Shown here in pieces: positions 48,506 through 62,643 of a stretch of DNA of 64,000 nucleotides. The notes below the pieces were generated by a model. The model did no database searches and was not told the DNA's origin. It was given only the letters and a program-made list of their open reading frames with translations. The translations under genes were made by a program, and so were the position numbers. How positions within the stretch are numbered: the first letter of the stretch is position 1; the number at the start of each line of letters is the position of its first letter. Source of the stretch: Silene conica (Eukaryota > Streptophyta > Magnoliopsida > Caryophyllales > Caryophyllaceae); assembly GCA_029255685.2 (NCBI GenBank), contig CM055319.2:22166247-22230246 (forward strand), given 5' to 3'.

Positions 48506-50627
48506 CCCACGATCCTCCAAACTCTAGCACGCAAGCCCGCAGCATATCCTCCAATGTCTGGATAGTCCTCTCAGTCTGACCATCAGTTGCTGGATGGAAT
48601 GCATTACTCATCTTCAAAGTAGTTCCCATCAATGTCTGTAACTCTTGCCAAAACTTAGAGATGAACCTGGAATCACGATCAGAAACAATGTCCTTAGGGA
48701 CACCATGAAGTTTCACCACATGATTAACGTAAGCCTTGGCCAATTCGGCCTTACTCCAAGTCTCCTTCATTGGTATGAAATGGGCCGACTTAGTCAACCT
48801 GTCAACTATCACCCAAATCATGTTATTCCCTCTTGAAGTCCTAGGTAAGCGCACGATGAAATCCATTGATATGTTTTCCTACTTCCACTCAGGTACATCA
48901 AGTGGTTGTAACTTCCCTTGCGGCCTCTTATGTTCTCCTTTCACTCTCTGACATACCAAACATCGGGAGACAAACTCAGCCACTTCCTGCTTCATTTTTG
49001 GCCACCAGAATGCTTTCTTCAGGTCTTTGTACAGCTTATCCCCTCCAGGATGAACGGAATAAGGTGTAGAATGAGCTTCGACCATAATCTTTCTTTACAG
49101 TTCTTCATCATCAGGTACACACCATCTCCCATCAAATCTCAAACTGTCATCACTGAAAATCTTGAACCTAGAATATGGCTCCGCTTCACTAGCTTTGCTC
49201 ACTGCATCACGCCACTTCTGAATTCTAGGATCACTCTTCTGTCTTTCCCGAATCTCGGAATATAACTCAGGCTCAATCGTCAAATCTCCCAGGGTCTCAC
49301 CCTTCCTAATCACCGCAATTCCCATCTGTCCCAACTCACGATACATACTCAACCTGGACATAGCTGTGTATAGAGTGTGGACAGACTTCCTACTCAATGC
49401 ATCAGCCACCACATTAGCCTTTCCTTCCTTGTATAGAATTTCCATGTCATAATCTCCAATAAGCTCGATTCATCTCCTCTGGCGAATGTTTAGTTCCCTC
49501 TGAGTATAGATATACTTCAGGCTCTTATGATCAAAATACACTTTGAATGTAGCTCCATAAAGATAATGTCGCCACAGCTTAAGTGCAAAAACTACCGCTC
49601 CAAGCTCCAGATCATGCGTTGGATAATTTTCCTCATAAGGCTTCAACTGCCTAGAAGCATAAGCAATTACTCTTCTGTTCTGCATCAGTACACATCCCAA
49701 ACCCTTCTTAGAAGCATCTGTATAAACTTCAAAATTTTCGCTTCCTTCTGGCAAAGCAAGGATAGGAGCTGTAGTAAGACGCTCCTTCAGATCTAAAAAC
49801 GCCTTTTCACAACTCTCATCCTAGACGATTCTATTCTCTTTCCGCATCAACGAAGTCATCGGTTTAGCTATCTTCGAAAAATCTTTCACGAACCTTCTGT
49901 AATAACCAGCCAATCCCAAGAAACTACGAATATCGGTTACATTCCTCGGGCGCTCCCATTTCGACACGGCCTCAATCTTGCTAGGGTCGACAGACACACC
50001 CTCCTTAGACACCACATGGCCTAGAAAAGCCACTTTCTCGAGCCAGAATTCGCACTTACTCAACTTAGCATACAATTGATGATCCCTCAAAGTCTGTAAC
50101 ACCAAGCGTAAATGTTTGGCATGCTCTTCCCTATTCTTCGAATACACCAGGATGTCGTCAATAAACACCACCACAAACTGGTCCAGATAAGGACTAAACA
50201 CTCTGTTCATCAAATCCATGAAAACAGCAGGTGCATTAGTCAAACCAAATGGCATCACTACGAATTCATAATGCCCATACCTCGATCTGAACGCAGTTTT
50301 GTGAATATCTGCATCTTTGATTCTTAGCTGATGATACCTTGACCTCAAATCGATCTTGGAAAACACACCAGCCCCACTCAACTGGTCGAATAGATCATCG
50401 ATGCGAGGTAAAGGATATCGATTCTTGATTGTCACATTGTTAAGCTCTCTATAATCCACGCACAACCTCATGGTTCCGTCATACTTACCTCATTCCTTTG
50501 GCGCTGAAATGCTAGTACAACATACATATATTATATATCTGCCTCGGGTCTTTCCAAACTACCCACACTCTTCATCTCTTAAGGTTACCAGGTTAGACTG
50601 AAAGGGCCAGTAGCTCGGTTTGAGGGG

Positions 50628-50630
50628 GCC
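50628..50630. other. CACTA copy 2 target duplication, left (GCC)
   Basis: GCC before CACTACTACAAA, repeated at 63054-63056. Flanking gypsy leader bases are the same as for copy 1. Confidence 0.85.
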
Positions 50631-51000
50631 CACTACTACAAATATAGGCTTAGGAGACGGGGATTAAAGAACGAAATTTTGCGGAACCGTCTTAATGTGT
50701 CACATTTCATACGCGCGTGTTTTTAATATACCAATAGAAGACGGTTCAACTTCAAACCCGTCGTTAAAAATTCAAAAAAAAAAACAAAGAGAAGGTTTAG
50801 CGGCTTAACCGTTCTCTTTCTTTTTAATTAACATTTTAACCAAGACGGTTGTCTGTTCAACCGTCCTCTTAGTTATTCCTAAAAATTAAACCAAGACGGT
50901 TCCATTATGAACCGTTCTCTTTGCTTTTCATAATAACTAAACCAAGACGGTTCCTTGTTTAACCGTTCTCTTTGTTCTTCATAATAACTAAACAAAACAT
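50631..51000. repeat. CACTA copy 2 left TIR and subterminal repeats
   Basis: Same TIR and GACGGTT/AACCGTTCTC array as copy 1, with small sequence differences (one GAACGG unit is reduced to GAAGG). Confidence 0.9.
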
Positions 51001-51088
51001 AGTATACAGTAGTAGACAGTTTTCGAAACCCTCAAAACAAAGACGACTGCTTGTTCTTCGAATTTTCGAATTTTCTTTCTGCTTGTTC

Positions 51089-51641
51089 TGTAACAACCCG
51101 ACCCACCACGGGGTAACACACCCCCAATGAGATGGAATGTATACCTTTGGGCCTATTATTTGTCCTCACTTAAGCCCAAAAGCACAAGGCCTTGTTACTA
51201 AGTGGTGGGTGGAAGCTATTATAAACATATCGCAAGCCTCACATTCTACCGATGTGGGACAACTTTCCTCTCATACTCTTGGGGTGTTACAAACTCCCCC
51301 ACTTAAAGAACACAACGTCCTCGTTGTGCCTCAAACTTGACCACAACCAGGGCTAGAATCCTCCCCCGCTAGGTGTGTGACCCGGGTACTCCCGGCCACA
51401 GGCTCACCACACGGTCGTAGGGTCGCTCTGATACCATTTGTAACAACCCGACCCACCACGGGGTAACACACCCCCAATGAGATGGAAGGTATACCTTTGG
51501 GCCTATTATTTGTCCTCACTTAAGCCCAAAAGCACAAGGCCTTGTTACTAAATGGTGGGTGGAAGCTATTATAAACATATCACAAGTCTCACATTCTACC
51601 GATGTGGGACAACTTTCCTCTCATACTCTTGGGGTGTTACA
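51089..51641 (-). mobile_element. TRIM retrotransposon inside CACTA copy 2
   Basis: Same 553-bp element: LTRs 51089-51291 and 51439-51641, tRNA-Met primer-binding site at 51425-51436, TGTTC duplication on both sides. Structurally whole and non-coding. Confidence 0.9.
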
Positions 51642-52443
51642 TGTTCTGCGTCTCCTTGTTCTGCTTCTCCTTGTTCTGCTTTTCTTTCGAAACCCTCATT
51701 GTTCTGCTTGTTCTTCGAAACCCTCAATACAAAGACGACTGCTTGTTCTGCTTGTTCTTCGAATTTTCGAATTTTCAAAACAAAGACGACTGCTTGTTCT
51801 GCTTCTCCTTCACCATAATTCGTACGCCCTCTTTCTCCTTTATTACTCTTGTTTTCTTATTTTTCCTCAATTGAATTACCAATTGTTTGAATTACAATTC
51901 TATTGTAATTTATAATTGCTGCTGGAATTACCAATTGTTTGAATTACGAATTGTTTGAATTTCCAATTGTTGCGTGTTCATAGTCTTTTCCCGCTGTTAT
52001 TGTGCCTGTTGCTGTTTTTGGGTTTCTGGGTATGTGGTTACATGTTTGTTGGGTTTCTGGGTATGTGGTTACTGGTTTGTTGGGTATGTGGTTACTGGTT
52101 TGTTGAGTTTCTGAGCATCGGAATGTAGTCATGTTGTAGTGTCGTTTCTGAGCATCGGAATGTAGTCAGCCACGATATGATAATGGCTCAGTAATATGGA
52201 TTTGTTTTGTCAAAAAGGTAGAAACTTGGATTGATAAACTCAAAATTTTGACATAACCAGAATGAACTTTACTCAAAACAGAGGAAAACAGAACAAACAA
52301 ATAAACAATTACATTTACAGCAGATTTTATACATCTAATTTTCTTTATGGTAATGCATTATCATTGTACATAAGATTATGACTTAATTATAATAGAAACT
52401 TTATTACAAAAACATGATAAGAATGAGGTAATGTGAGGTTGTT
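51642..52443. other. CACTA copy 2 leader with local tandem repeats
   Basis: As in copy 1. One extra CTGCTTGTT unit near 51747 distinguishes it. No gene. Confidence 0.6.
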
Positions 52444-52448
52444 GTTAC

Positions 52449-52600
52449 CTGTGAAATTCTTGGACAATGTGTTCAGGATAAAAGTGTTCATGTGGGAGAG
52501 TAAGATTTAAAGGAATAGAAGAAGAAGAAGAGCTGTAGAAACAAGAAAAAAGTAGAATGAAAGTGACAAAAATACAAGATATTTGTAGCATTCTTGCCAT
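52449..52600 (-). pseudogene. Captured pectate-lyase-like first exon, copy 2
   Basis: Same 152-bp exon, ATG at 52600, signal peptide, LPHEHFYPEH motif and GTAACAAC donor. No change from copy 1 was noticed, and the TATATA upstream is also kept. Only the first exon is present, so no enzyme can be made. Confidence 0.6.
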
Positions 52601-53005
52601 TGAAATTGTTGGCCCCAAAATAATTAAAGATGCTCAATTGTGGTTAGCAAAAGGAGTTGGTGGAAAATATATAGAATGAAGAATTATGTGTATAAGTAAA
52701 TAGTAGTAATGCAAGTGGATTAATCTTTTCCGACTGTGTCAATAGATGTTGGTTGTTGATCACGACGAAGAAGTGAAAAGGGACCATGACGACAATTTAG
52801 CCAATTAGTCCTATTTGGGTGTTGATATTTTGAATTTTTTATACTTAATGGAATATGTATCAAGCTATTTAGTACCTTCTGTGGCCATTTTTAGTCATAA
52901 AAAAATATGATTAAAAATACTTAATTCTCATTCTTGCCGCTTTTCTCGGTCTTTTCCCGCTGTTGTTAATATGTGTTTGTACATGTTATAATTATGTAGA
53001 CGAAT

Positions 53006-56000
53006 ATGGCTCGTACTTGGATGATTAATGGGAAAAAAGGCGAAGTAGAATATGATGCCGGGTTAGCTGAATTTTATGACTTCGTAATAAAGAACGTGAA
53101 AGACAAATCTAGTATGGCGTGCCCTTGTGATATGTGCCGGAATATTAGGTATATGAGCTTTGGAGATGTAAGAATACATTTAAATAAGACAAATTTTAAT
53201 CCAAAGTACACTTGTTGGATTTTCCATGGAGAATCAAAAAATTTAGATGGAATAGAAAAAAATGTAGATGTCCAATTTGGGGAGATTGAGAGAGAAACAT
53301 GCTTGAGTGACGATGAAGAGCCCGGTGAGTCTAATTCAGTAGAAGATTCGGGTTGTAATATGGATACTGAGGCAGGAGATGGGTGTGACGATATGTCGGA
53401 TAAATCATGGGGAGATATGTTTGGAGGTGATGAGCAAGAAGGTATTGTAGATGAAACTGATGAGGATCTTGATGAAAATGATTTGGAGGATACTAGTGTT
53501 GTATTGGAGAAATTAAAAGATTCTGAAATGCCTCTTTATAGTAGTTGTAAGCACACAAAATTGGCAGCTCTTGTTAAGTTATATAATTTGAAAGCAACAA
53601 ATGGGTGGAGTGACAAGAGTTTCACAGACCTCCTGAAATTATTAAAGGACATGCTCCCCGAAAATAATGTACTTCCTGATCGTACATATGAGGCAAAGAA
53701 GATACTTAGGGGAATTGGTATGAAATATGAAAAAATCCACGCATGTCCCAATGATTGCATATTATATCGCAAAGGATATGCTAATCTCACTAGTTGTCCA
53801 GTGTGTAAGGAATGGCGATACAAAAAGAAGGAGGGGATCCCAGCTAAAGTTTTGTGGTACTTTCCAATAATTCCTAGGTTGATACGATTATTTGCGAATA
53901 AAGATGATGCCAAATTACTCACATGGCATAGTTCATCAAAAGCAAATGATGGGAAGTTAAGACACCCGGCCGATGGGAAAGACTGGAAGTTTATTGATGC
54001 AAAATATCCCGAGTTTGGCAAAGAACCCAGAAATCTCCGCCTTGCACTCTCCACTGATGGGATGAATCCCTTTGGAAATTTGAGTAGTCAACATAGTACT
54101 TGGCCGGTGTTTTTAGCTATTTACAATTTGCCTCCATATCTTTGCATGAAACGAAAATATTTGATGTTGTCTTTATTGATTTCTGGTCCTAAAGAACCTG
54201 GTAATGATATAGATGTCTACTTAGAGCCTCTTCTCGACGATTTGAGATTATTGTGGGATGAAGGGATACGAGTGTTTGATGCCTACCAGAATAGTTATTT
54301 CAATTTGAAAGCAATGTTACTATGCACTATTTCTGACTTTCCTGCGTATGGTAATCTATCTGGACACACTGTGCACGGGAAAGAGGCTTGCCCCTTGTGT
54401 GGAGAAGATGTCGATTCTTGTTATTTGAAGTTTTCTCGTAAGCAAGCGTACTTGGGATACCAAAGGTTCTTGGACCTTGATCATTCATATCGTAAGCTAC
54501 AAAAACCACTCAATGGAAAACCTGAACATCGATCTCCTCCTAAGATATTAACCGGTCATGAAGTATATGAAAGAGTGAAAAAATTGAGATAACTTATGGG
54601 AAGAAGGGTTCTAAATTAGCGTCTCGGGGATATAAGAAGATGTCTCCTCTTTTTGAAAAACTTCCATATTGGCGTGACCTTTCTATAAGATATTGCTTAG
54701 ATGTTATGCATATTGAGAAAAATGTGTGTGACAATATAATCAACACTCTTCTTAATGTTCCGAATAAGTCAAAAGACAACACATCAGCTAGGATGGACAT
54801 GGTGGATATGAAAATCAGACCTGAGTTGGCACCAGAAAAGAAAGGAACACGATATTATTTGCCTCCGGCTGCTCATACACTTTCAAGAAAGGAGAAAACA
54901 GAGTTTTGTGAGTGCTTAAGTAGTGTTAAAGTGCCGGAGGGATATTCTTCCAATATCAGCAGCCTAGTATCAATGACAGATCTTAAGCTTGTTGGTTTAA
55001 AGTCTCATGATTGTCATACTTTGATGCAACAACTACTACCAGTGGCTATACGTTCGATTTTACCTAAAAAAGTTCGATTCGCCATAAGTAGGTTTTGCTT
55101 TTTCTTCAATGCCATATGCAATAAAGTGTTAGATCCCAAGGAGTTGGAGTCTTTGCAAAAACTAATTGTCACTTCTCTTTGTCAATTGGAAATGTACTTT
55201 CCTCCTTCATTTTTCACAATAATGGTGCATTTAACTGTACACTTGGTTAGAGAAATCAAATACCTTGGTCCAGTTTATCTAAGGTATCAATATCCTTTTG
55301 AGAGATTGATGAAAGTGTATAAGGATTATACATCTAATAGATATCGTCCTGAAGGGTCAATTGCTGAGCGTGCAATCACGGATGAAGCACTTTTTTATTG
55401 CTATGCACACTTGTCAGATTCTGAGCTACCTGGGATTCCTAAGAATAGGCACAGTGAGTGGATGATGGGCAAAGGTCTTAGGGGTCATGTTCGTCTAGAT
55501 ATGGCAACTGAGAAATGGCATATAGCACATACATATGTTCTTCATAACGAGGATGAGGTACAACCGTACATTGAGGAACACAAGGCATTGTTGAAGGCGA
55601 AGCATCGAAATAAATCAGAGATGTGGATCGCAAGTGAGCACAATAAGACTTTTAGAGTTTGGTTCAAGGGTCGAGTTATAGAAGACTTGCAACAATATCC
55701 TGAGTATATTTCTTCTAGATTACAGAGGCTTTGTTTTGGGCCTAAGACTTTTGCATCGTCTTATACTGGTTATGCCGTTAATGGATCCACCTTTTACACT
55801 CGTGGGCAAGATGACATGAGCACGATGCAAAATAGTGGTGTTAGTGTAGAGGCAGAAGGCATGCATTTTGCTAGTTCGAAAGATAAGAAACCAGTTTTAA
55901 GTCAAATGCATTATTATGGATTCATTGAAGAGATTTGGGAGTTAGATTACACAGATTTTCTAATACCTATATTTGGATGCAAGTGGATTGAAACTACTAG

Positions 56001-56343
56001 TGGAGTTCGCAAGGATGAACTAGGATTCACCTTAGTAAATCTTAATAAATTTGGTCATAAGGAGGGTCCTTTTATTATAGGGACACAAGCGAAACAAGTA
56101 TTTTATGTCACCGATCCATCGGATAAAAAGTGGTCAGTTGTGCTATCTGTAAGAAGTAAGACCACAATGGATAGTTGCGATGACGATGTGGTATTTGAGG
56201 GCTTTGATCCTCGTGTACCACATTTAGATGATACGGATATATTCGAGCCTTCTAGTTTATATGTTCGTGATGACCATGACGAAGGGATATGGACCAATAC
56301 TGAGTCTTCTTCTAAAAAACGCCCTCGCGGTTTTGACGCATGA
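53006..56343 (+). pseudogene. CACTA TNP2 transposase, copy 2 (one frameshift)
   Basis: Same protein as copy 1 with a handful of substitutions. One A is missing from an A-run (six at 54578-54583 here, seven at 33329-33335 in copy 1), shifting the frame after about residue 525 and ending the first part at 54592. The remaining frame is open from about 54600 to the normal stop at 56343, and has Lys where copy 1 has a stop. The frameshift falls inside the TNP2 core, before DVMHIEKN, so this copy should make no active transposase. Confidence 0.9.
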
Positions 56344-56346
56344 TTA

Positions 56347-56366
56347 GGTACGATTTATTATTTTTA

Positions 56367-56401
<35 letters not shown>

Positions 56402-56570
56402 ATTATTATTATTATTAATAATATTATTATTATTATTATATTATTATTATTATTATTATTATTATTGAATGCTTTTCCTTTTTTTTACTATGGGCAGCAA
56501 CGACCTGACTTCAGTCCAAGCAACGCTTCAGTCCCATTATTATTATTATTATTATTATTATTATCATATA
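56347..56570. repeat. (TTA)n microsatellites, copy 2
   Basis: Long TTA/ATT runs with one CTTCAGTCCAAGCAACG unit plus a partial copy, against two plus a partial in copy 1. Confidence 0.9.
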
Positions 56571-56823
56571 GAATAATTTAGTTTTCTTGGTTGTTTATTT
56601 TTGCTTAGTGGCAGTATGAGACTTGCTGTATGTACATCATCTGCTGAAATTCTTGTAATTGGCTCCATTATTGATGTTTTAATATAATTTCTCACATTTT
56701 ACCGCTTTTCATCAGAAGCATTCCTCATCTACATTTCTTATATGCTTTCCTATCTTACATGTTCCAGTGACTTGCTTTCCCTGTTGTGACTTGCTATCCC
56801 TGTTTTTTTTGTACAGTTGAACA

Positions 56824-59800
56824 ATGGGCCCGCAAAAATGTAAAAGAAGTCGAAAGAACAACTCTGTTGAGGACGCAAGCGGAAAGAAGGGGATATCTTC
56901 TCACAGGGGCCGAACTGTTTTAGATATGGCTGCAAGAGCTATTAAAGAGAAACAACCCATACAACTTGAGTGGGACAAAGAAGATAAATTGCCGACAGGA
57001 AAATATGCATCTAAGTTTAGTTCATGGATAGGCGTGACTGTTCGGGGGAATGTTAGTCCCGCACTGGAGAGTTGAGAGGATGTGGATCAACCGACGTTGA
57101 ACCTTGTGCTGAGTGAACTGACGGTATGTTATTTTAACCATGTTCTAAGTTTTTTTTGCTTCATGTTATAAGTTTAATGAATGTGGGTTGTACAGATATA
57201 AGGCCTATATAATGATCCTCTTATTATTTCAATAAAGTATTAGTAATTTTACCAATTGAACAAGGTAAACATTTGTTTCATGAATTTTAGGAACAAACAG
57301 ATAGTTGATAGTTGATAGAATTTCTTAGCAAAAACATACCTTGATATAAATTTCTTAGCAAAAACAGATAGAATTTCTTAGCAAAAACAGATAGTTACTA
57401 GTTGATAGTTGATAGTTGATAGGATTTAACTTGAAGCATGAAAGGATCCTGCAGGTAAATCAAATGTAAGTTATGTAAATAAGCATATGGATAGGTGGGC
57501 AGCGACAACTGAGCTATTGATATAAATTTGATGAACATTAGGGTTCAAGGTACATAATGAGGTCAGTAGGGTACATCCATGTCTACATATATAATCAGAA
57601 GTTATCTTCCAGATATATCTAACCTAGTCACTCAATTATCTAACTAAAAATAACATTGACTTTAGCTTGCCAAGAAACTACTAGATCACAGGTGCCACAA
57701 ATAGCAAATGCCTTATTAAGTCCTGCAAAATAATAGAGGAACACCGAGAATAGATCGTTAAGTAGTCGTTGCAACTTCACCATTGATCCGATTAGTGATA
57801 AGAAGTTAAAAAATAGGACTGGCAGTAACTATTGATAAAAATTTGATTTAACAATAGGGTATGGAGTAGCTGTACTACAGGTGTAGATGTTGCTGGACAG
57901 AAGAGTTGCTGCAGGGACAGTTTCGGCCTCAGTAGCTATAGATTCGTTGCTGGAGGGACAATTTCGGTCTCAGTAGCTATAGATTCCCACATCCCAATTT
58001 TAATGTTCATATTTCCTTTCTGGTCCATCCCTAAAGAAACTACCAGACATTATTACTAAGTTCAAGATACAATAAAAAAAATCAGATTACCTTACCTGGA
58101 ATAACTTCTGAATTCCTAGTCTGATCTGATTGCATTTGAGCAGAAAAGGATTGCAGCCAGATTTTCTACTGGCTGTGATATTCTGGTCAGTTCTGGTGCA
58201 CAAGGAGTATTGCAGTAAGATTTTCTACTGGCTGTGATATTCTCTTTTCGTGCAGAGGTCGTTGTTCGTTGCTGTAGGGACTGTGGCTGCAATATTAATA
58301 GGGCAGGGACTGTGGCTGCAGGTCAGGTGCGTCTTTTTAAGGGGACGTATCGCTGCTGGTTTGTCCTTGGGCAGGCTAGTAATCAGCCATGGGATCAGGG
58401 AATATGTGGAAGGGAGTTTGCAGTAGAATGCTCTTGGACTGTACAGACTGCAGCAGACCCAAATTTGAGAGAGTGTGAGAGAGAAACCTGAATTTTGATC
58501 CAAATTTGAGACCTTTAGGAAACCGTTCAGCAACTCCTTCCAAATCTAAGCCTGCAACTTTGTTTACATAGCCTGAGCCCTGAAACAACCAGTGTTTGGA
58601 AACATGAGCAACAGCTGCAATTGAATGAAATAATTGACAACTTAAAGAAAAGCAGCCAGCAAAGATACATAGTCTGTTTTAGTCCGTGTTCAGGTTTTTT
58701 TATGGGTCTGATAGTCCGTGTATATCATTTTTAATGTTGCCGTAGATTCTTGTAAAACAGTTATACTCGTCTTTCCACCATTCATATGCATCGACTCTAC
58801 GTATATATGTTTTCAAAACAGTAAATAGATACTTATTCGTGTTCTATAACGAAGAATCCGAGACTGAATCAAAGTCGCGTTACTTCATGAATGATGTCTA
58901 TGCTCTTTAGTTCTAGTTTTGCTTACAAAGTTACAAATTTGCTTACATTTTGCACATTGAGTCGAGGATTGTGATTAGTAATTCATATTGTTTGACTAAA
59001 GACATTTATACATTGTTACCCTTCAGGGAATCTAAAACTGGGTCTGTTTTGTCTGCCATGTGCGTGTAGTGCATGGCTGGAATTGGTCTGGAATGCTAGT
59101 TTTTATGGATTGACTTTCGTGAATGAGTTTGATTTGGATACGGTTTTTCGCAGAGCAGTAGAAGTCGCTGTTTGACAAGGAGAGGCATAACAATTCAAGT
59201 CAGGCTTTAGCAATGCTAGTTTCTCTGTTGTTTTTGGTGCAAGACACTATGAGTGAATATGACTGAATATCTGGTTCATATTTCCTATGTCTAAACTAGA
59301 TAATTAAAAGTTGGTTCATATTTCAGGGTGCTTTCCATTTCATTGAAGAGCGTCACGATTGGTGTCTCCAAAAATTGTTTTCCATGTCATTGAAGAGCGT
59401 CACGATTGGTTTCATTTTTTAGCTAACTTCTAGGTCAAAAGTTGGCATGAATTCTCATAAACTCTCTTCTTTTTTGATAGAAAGAAGATTTAGCTGCCAA
59501 GGGAAAACCAGTGGAAAAAGTTGATCGATATTTAACTTGGCTAAGGGCTCACAAGTCAGCGAAAGGGGACATGACTGATTATGATAAGGAAGTTGCTTTG
59601 AAAATTGTAAGTTGAACATTTTTGTAATTTAACTCGGTTTAGTTCAGTTGTTTAATTTATTAGTGCTATTTATTCATTTTTTTTGGCTTCTAAAAACTTA
59701 ATTAATATTGCTGATTTGCAGGAATCCCTTGAAAAGGATGTTGAGGCTGGTTTATTTGTGCCCGAAGGACGGGAAGACATACTCGCTAAGGCGATAGGCA

Positions 59801-62380
59801 AGCCTGAGCATCCGGGCCGTGTGCGAGGAACTCCTAACGGTATTTGCATAACTGAGTATTTTGGGAAGGGACCAAAAAAACCGACAAGAGAAGAGTTATA
59901 CGAGAAGATCAATTGCATGCAACTCCAAATTGATGACTTGGAAAAGCTGAAATCAGTGATGATGCAGTTTTGGCTAACTGGTGAGAAGCCAAGTACTAAA
60001 GTATTAGACGATTTAATGAACGGAAGAGCATATATGAGTACCGAGGGATCGACAAATTCTGCATCACTACAAGTGAGTGAAGAGCCATGCCCAGAGGAGA
60101 CACCCCGAGAGGAGGATTATCAAACACCCAAGACTAATGTTCTGAAGCTTCCTACCATATCACCACGGCAGGTTGTAAAAGGTTTTCATTAAGAAGGATT
60201 TGTAAGCTTTGCATTTAAAACACTATCTAGTTCAAAGTCGATGAAAAAAGTTTTAAAACACTAATCTATCTATGCAGGGGTCTCACAGGCAATCAATCTC
60301 ACTAAAAGGAGTGCAATCACTACAAGTGACTGAGGATCCACCCGTGACCAATGTTCTGAAGATTCCTAGCCCAGTAACACAACAGGTATATATGTAAGCT
60401 TTTCATTAAAGACGCTACTTTATAGTAAATGAAAAAAGTTTGAAATTCTACTATAACTTAAATTTTCAGGCTTGGAAAGATTGTGTGCTATCACTGCCAA
60501 ACAAATCATCGAAGATAGTGGCTTCAGGAATGGTATACCTATCAAGTACGGACGAATTTGTTTCCATTCATGGCAGTGCCCTTCGTGATGGTTTTAGAAA
60601 AGTGTCAATCAAGGAAATCTATTCTGGGTCGGAAAATATTGATTTACCAATGCCTGTTGGTGATATGATAACATTGACTCATGCTAAGGGTTCATTTATT
60701 CAGTGGCCGCAAAGTCATATACATAGTCCTGTTGATAAGGTAACTAAGATTTCTAGCTAGTATAATGATATAAGATACACTGAGAGTTATACCATTTATC
60801 AACTTATTTATGCCAACTTTTAGATAACCATGAAAAAGAATGATCAAGGAAAAAATAAAGCAGAAGCAGCAAAGAAGTCCAAGCCTCAGAAGTGTTCGCC
60901 CTCGATTTCGCTATCTTCTTTCCTTGGAATTGAAGTTAGTCACAATTTTAAGCAAAAGCAGAGGACCATGGATTTGAAGTTATTAGAAACTGAGGCTCGG
61001 GTTTTAAAGGCAAGTGGGACAATGATCAGTGTTCCCATTGATGAACATGTGTTACACAATGAACAAACTTGCTACCTTAGTTATGAGGAGGTTCTTCATT
61101 TGTTAGATGAACAAATGATTGGTGCCTCTCACATTACACTCTTTATGAGGTTCGGTCTCTTTGTTTAAGCTTCCCCTTTGCAATCCCATTAGTATATATC
61201 TGATAATATGCAAACTAGTACTAGATAGTTACTATGGATTCTTATTGTTGTAGGTATTTGAGTGATCTTGCCGATAGTATGCAAATTACTAGTTACTATG
61301 GATTCTTGTGCCCAGAGATAATGTCCTCAGAATCCGTTGCTCCGGATGAAAATTATCGATCCGATTATGTTGCTAGGGCAATGACATGTACCGATTGTGG
61401 AAAAGGTCGGAAACTTATATTTGCTCCTTATGCCCAGGGGTACGTAATTATAAATTTCTTTTCATAGTATTATTATTGATGACTTGATTAATTATTTTAT
61501 TATTTTTTGTCAATATTTAAGTTGATATCTTCGTTGTATTTTTCTATAACTTGTAGTAAGCATTGGATGTTGGGCGTGATCAATCCGACTCAAAGTACAG
61601 TGTATTGGTGTGATCCTACCGGACATACAGGGCCTCGTCAATTTTTCGTGGATACAATTACCAAGTATGTCTAACTTATTTCTGATCTTTTTTATTTTGC
61701 CTTCATATATTATACCTCCCGTTACTCCCCTGCATTTGCCTTAAAATGTTTCTGTAGGCTAGGAACAAAAGTTAAGCCACCCAAAAGCCATCAATCATAG
61801 ACCTTAGCCTGTTTTTCTATTATACTTGAAATTAACGCTTCATTATCAACTAAAACTGAATAAATATATAAACCTGGCTATCTATATATACAGGGCCTTT
61901 GAGAAAAGGAACTCTATCGATGCACTTGCAAAATATGAGGCCAACGACGTTGTTTGGAAAAAGATTAAGGTACTTCTTGTATATATAGTATATATATATA
62001 TATATCTTAACATATTGTTTCTCTTATTAAGTATAGTACATGTGCGTGAAGTATTTATTTATAATATGAGCTCCCCTTTCAGGCCCCTTTGCAGCCTTGT
62101 GGTTCCGTTTTATGTGGATATTATATTTGTCGATACATGTTGGACGTCGTCAAAGGAAGATATGTTACTATTACTCCAAATGTACGTATGTTTTTGGTTT
62201 TTTAGTTCATCTACTTACTTACCTCTATCATTTTACTTATATAGGAGTCTTGGATAGAATTTTTCTAACCAATTTTTGAAAATTTGTTTGTAGTTCATGC
62301 TTAGAGCCCCATTGACATATTCGCTTGAGCAAATTGACGAGGTGAAGGATATATGGGCTAACTTTGCGCTCCAGTTTTAG
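56824..62380 (+). pseudogene. CACTA second gene with Ulp1-like protease, copy 2
   Basis: Same exon layout as copy 1 (56824-57123, then exons starting at 59481, 59722, 60278, 60470, 60824, 61254, 61557, 61894, 62083 and 62294). Exon 1 has TGA at 57073-57075 where copy 1 has TGG, so the full-length product is lost. The last exon has TAG at 62378-62380, about eight codons before the copy 1 end. The protease His, Asp, Gln and Cys motifs are all still present. One substitution is Gly for Glu after DPTGHT. Confidence 0.75.
57124..59480 (+). other. Long intron region, copy 2
   Basis: Same as 35873-38232, with the same small internal duplications and no convincing exon. Confidence 0.55.
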
Positions 62381-62643
62381 TCAGCCATGAACGATGATGA
62401 AGTTTAGCTTAAGTCGTAGCTAGAAGTTTAGCTTAAGTACATACGTATCTAGAATTTGTGGATCGGAAAGTATGTTGATATATATGAATAATGTAGTATT
62501 TGGAGATTTTTCTCTATATATGGCTAATTTTGGACCTGAATATAGTTGTTGGAGCAATGTTATTGTACGCTTATTTGCAGGAAGAATTATATATAATAGG
62601 CCGGAAGAATTATAAATTAATTTATTAAAAAAAAAATAGCAGG

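Larger units (their letters stand above)
44681..50471 (-). pseudogene. Unit 2 pol remnant
   Basis: Pieces of integrase, RNase H and reverse transcriptase almost identical to unit 1 ([46 protein letters not shown]). Fossil with several interruptions in addition to the nested solo LTR. It has lost part of the polyprotein and cannot be functional. Confidence 0.9.
44489..50630 (-). mobile_element. Unit 2 internal region, broken, with nested solo LTR
   Basis: Same purine tract, hairpins and pol order as unit 1, interrupted by a solo LTR at 45366-48505. The gypsy part is shorter than in unit 1 and carries several breaks. It leads into the 5' leader just before CACTA copy 2; the leader resumes at 63054-63184. 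Confidence 0.85.
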
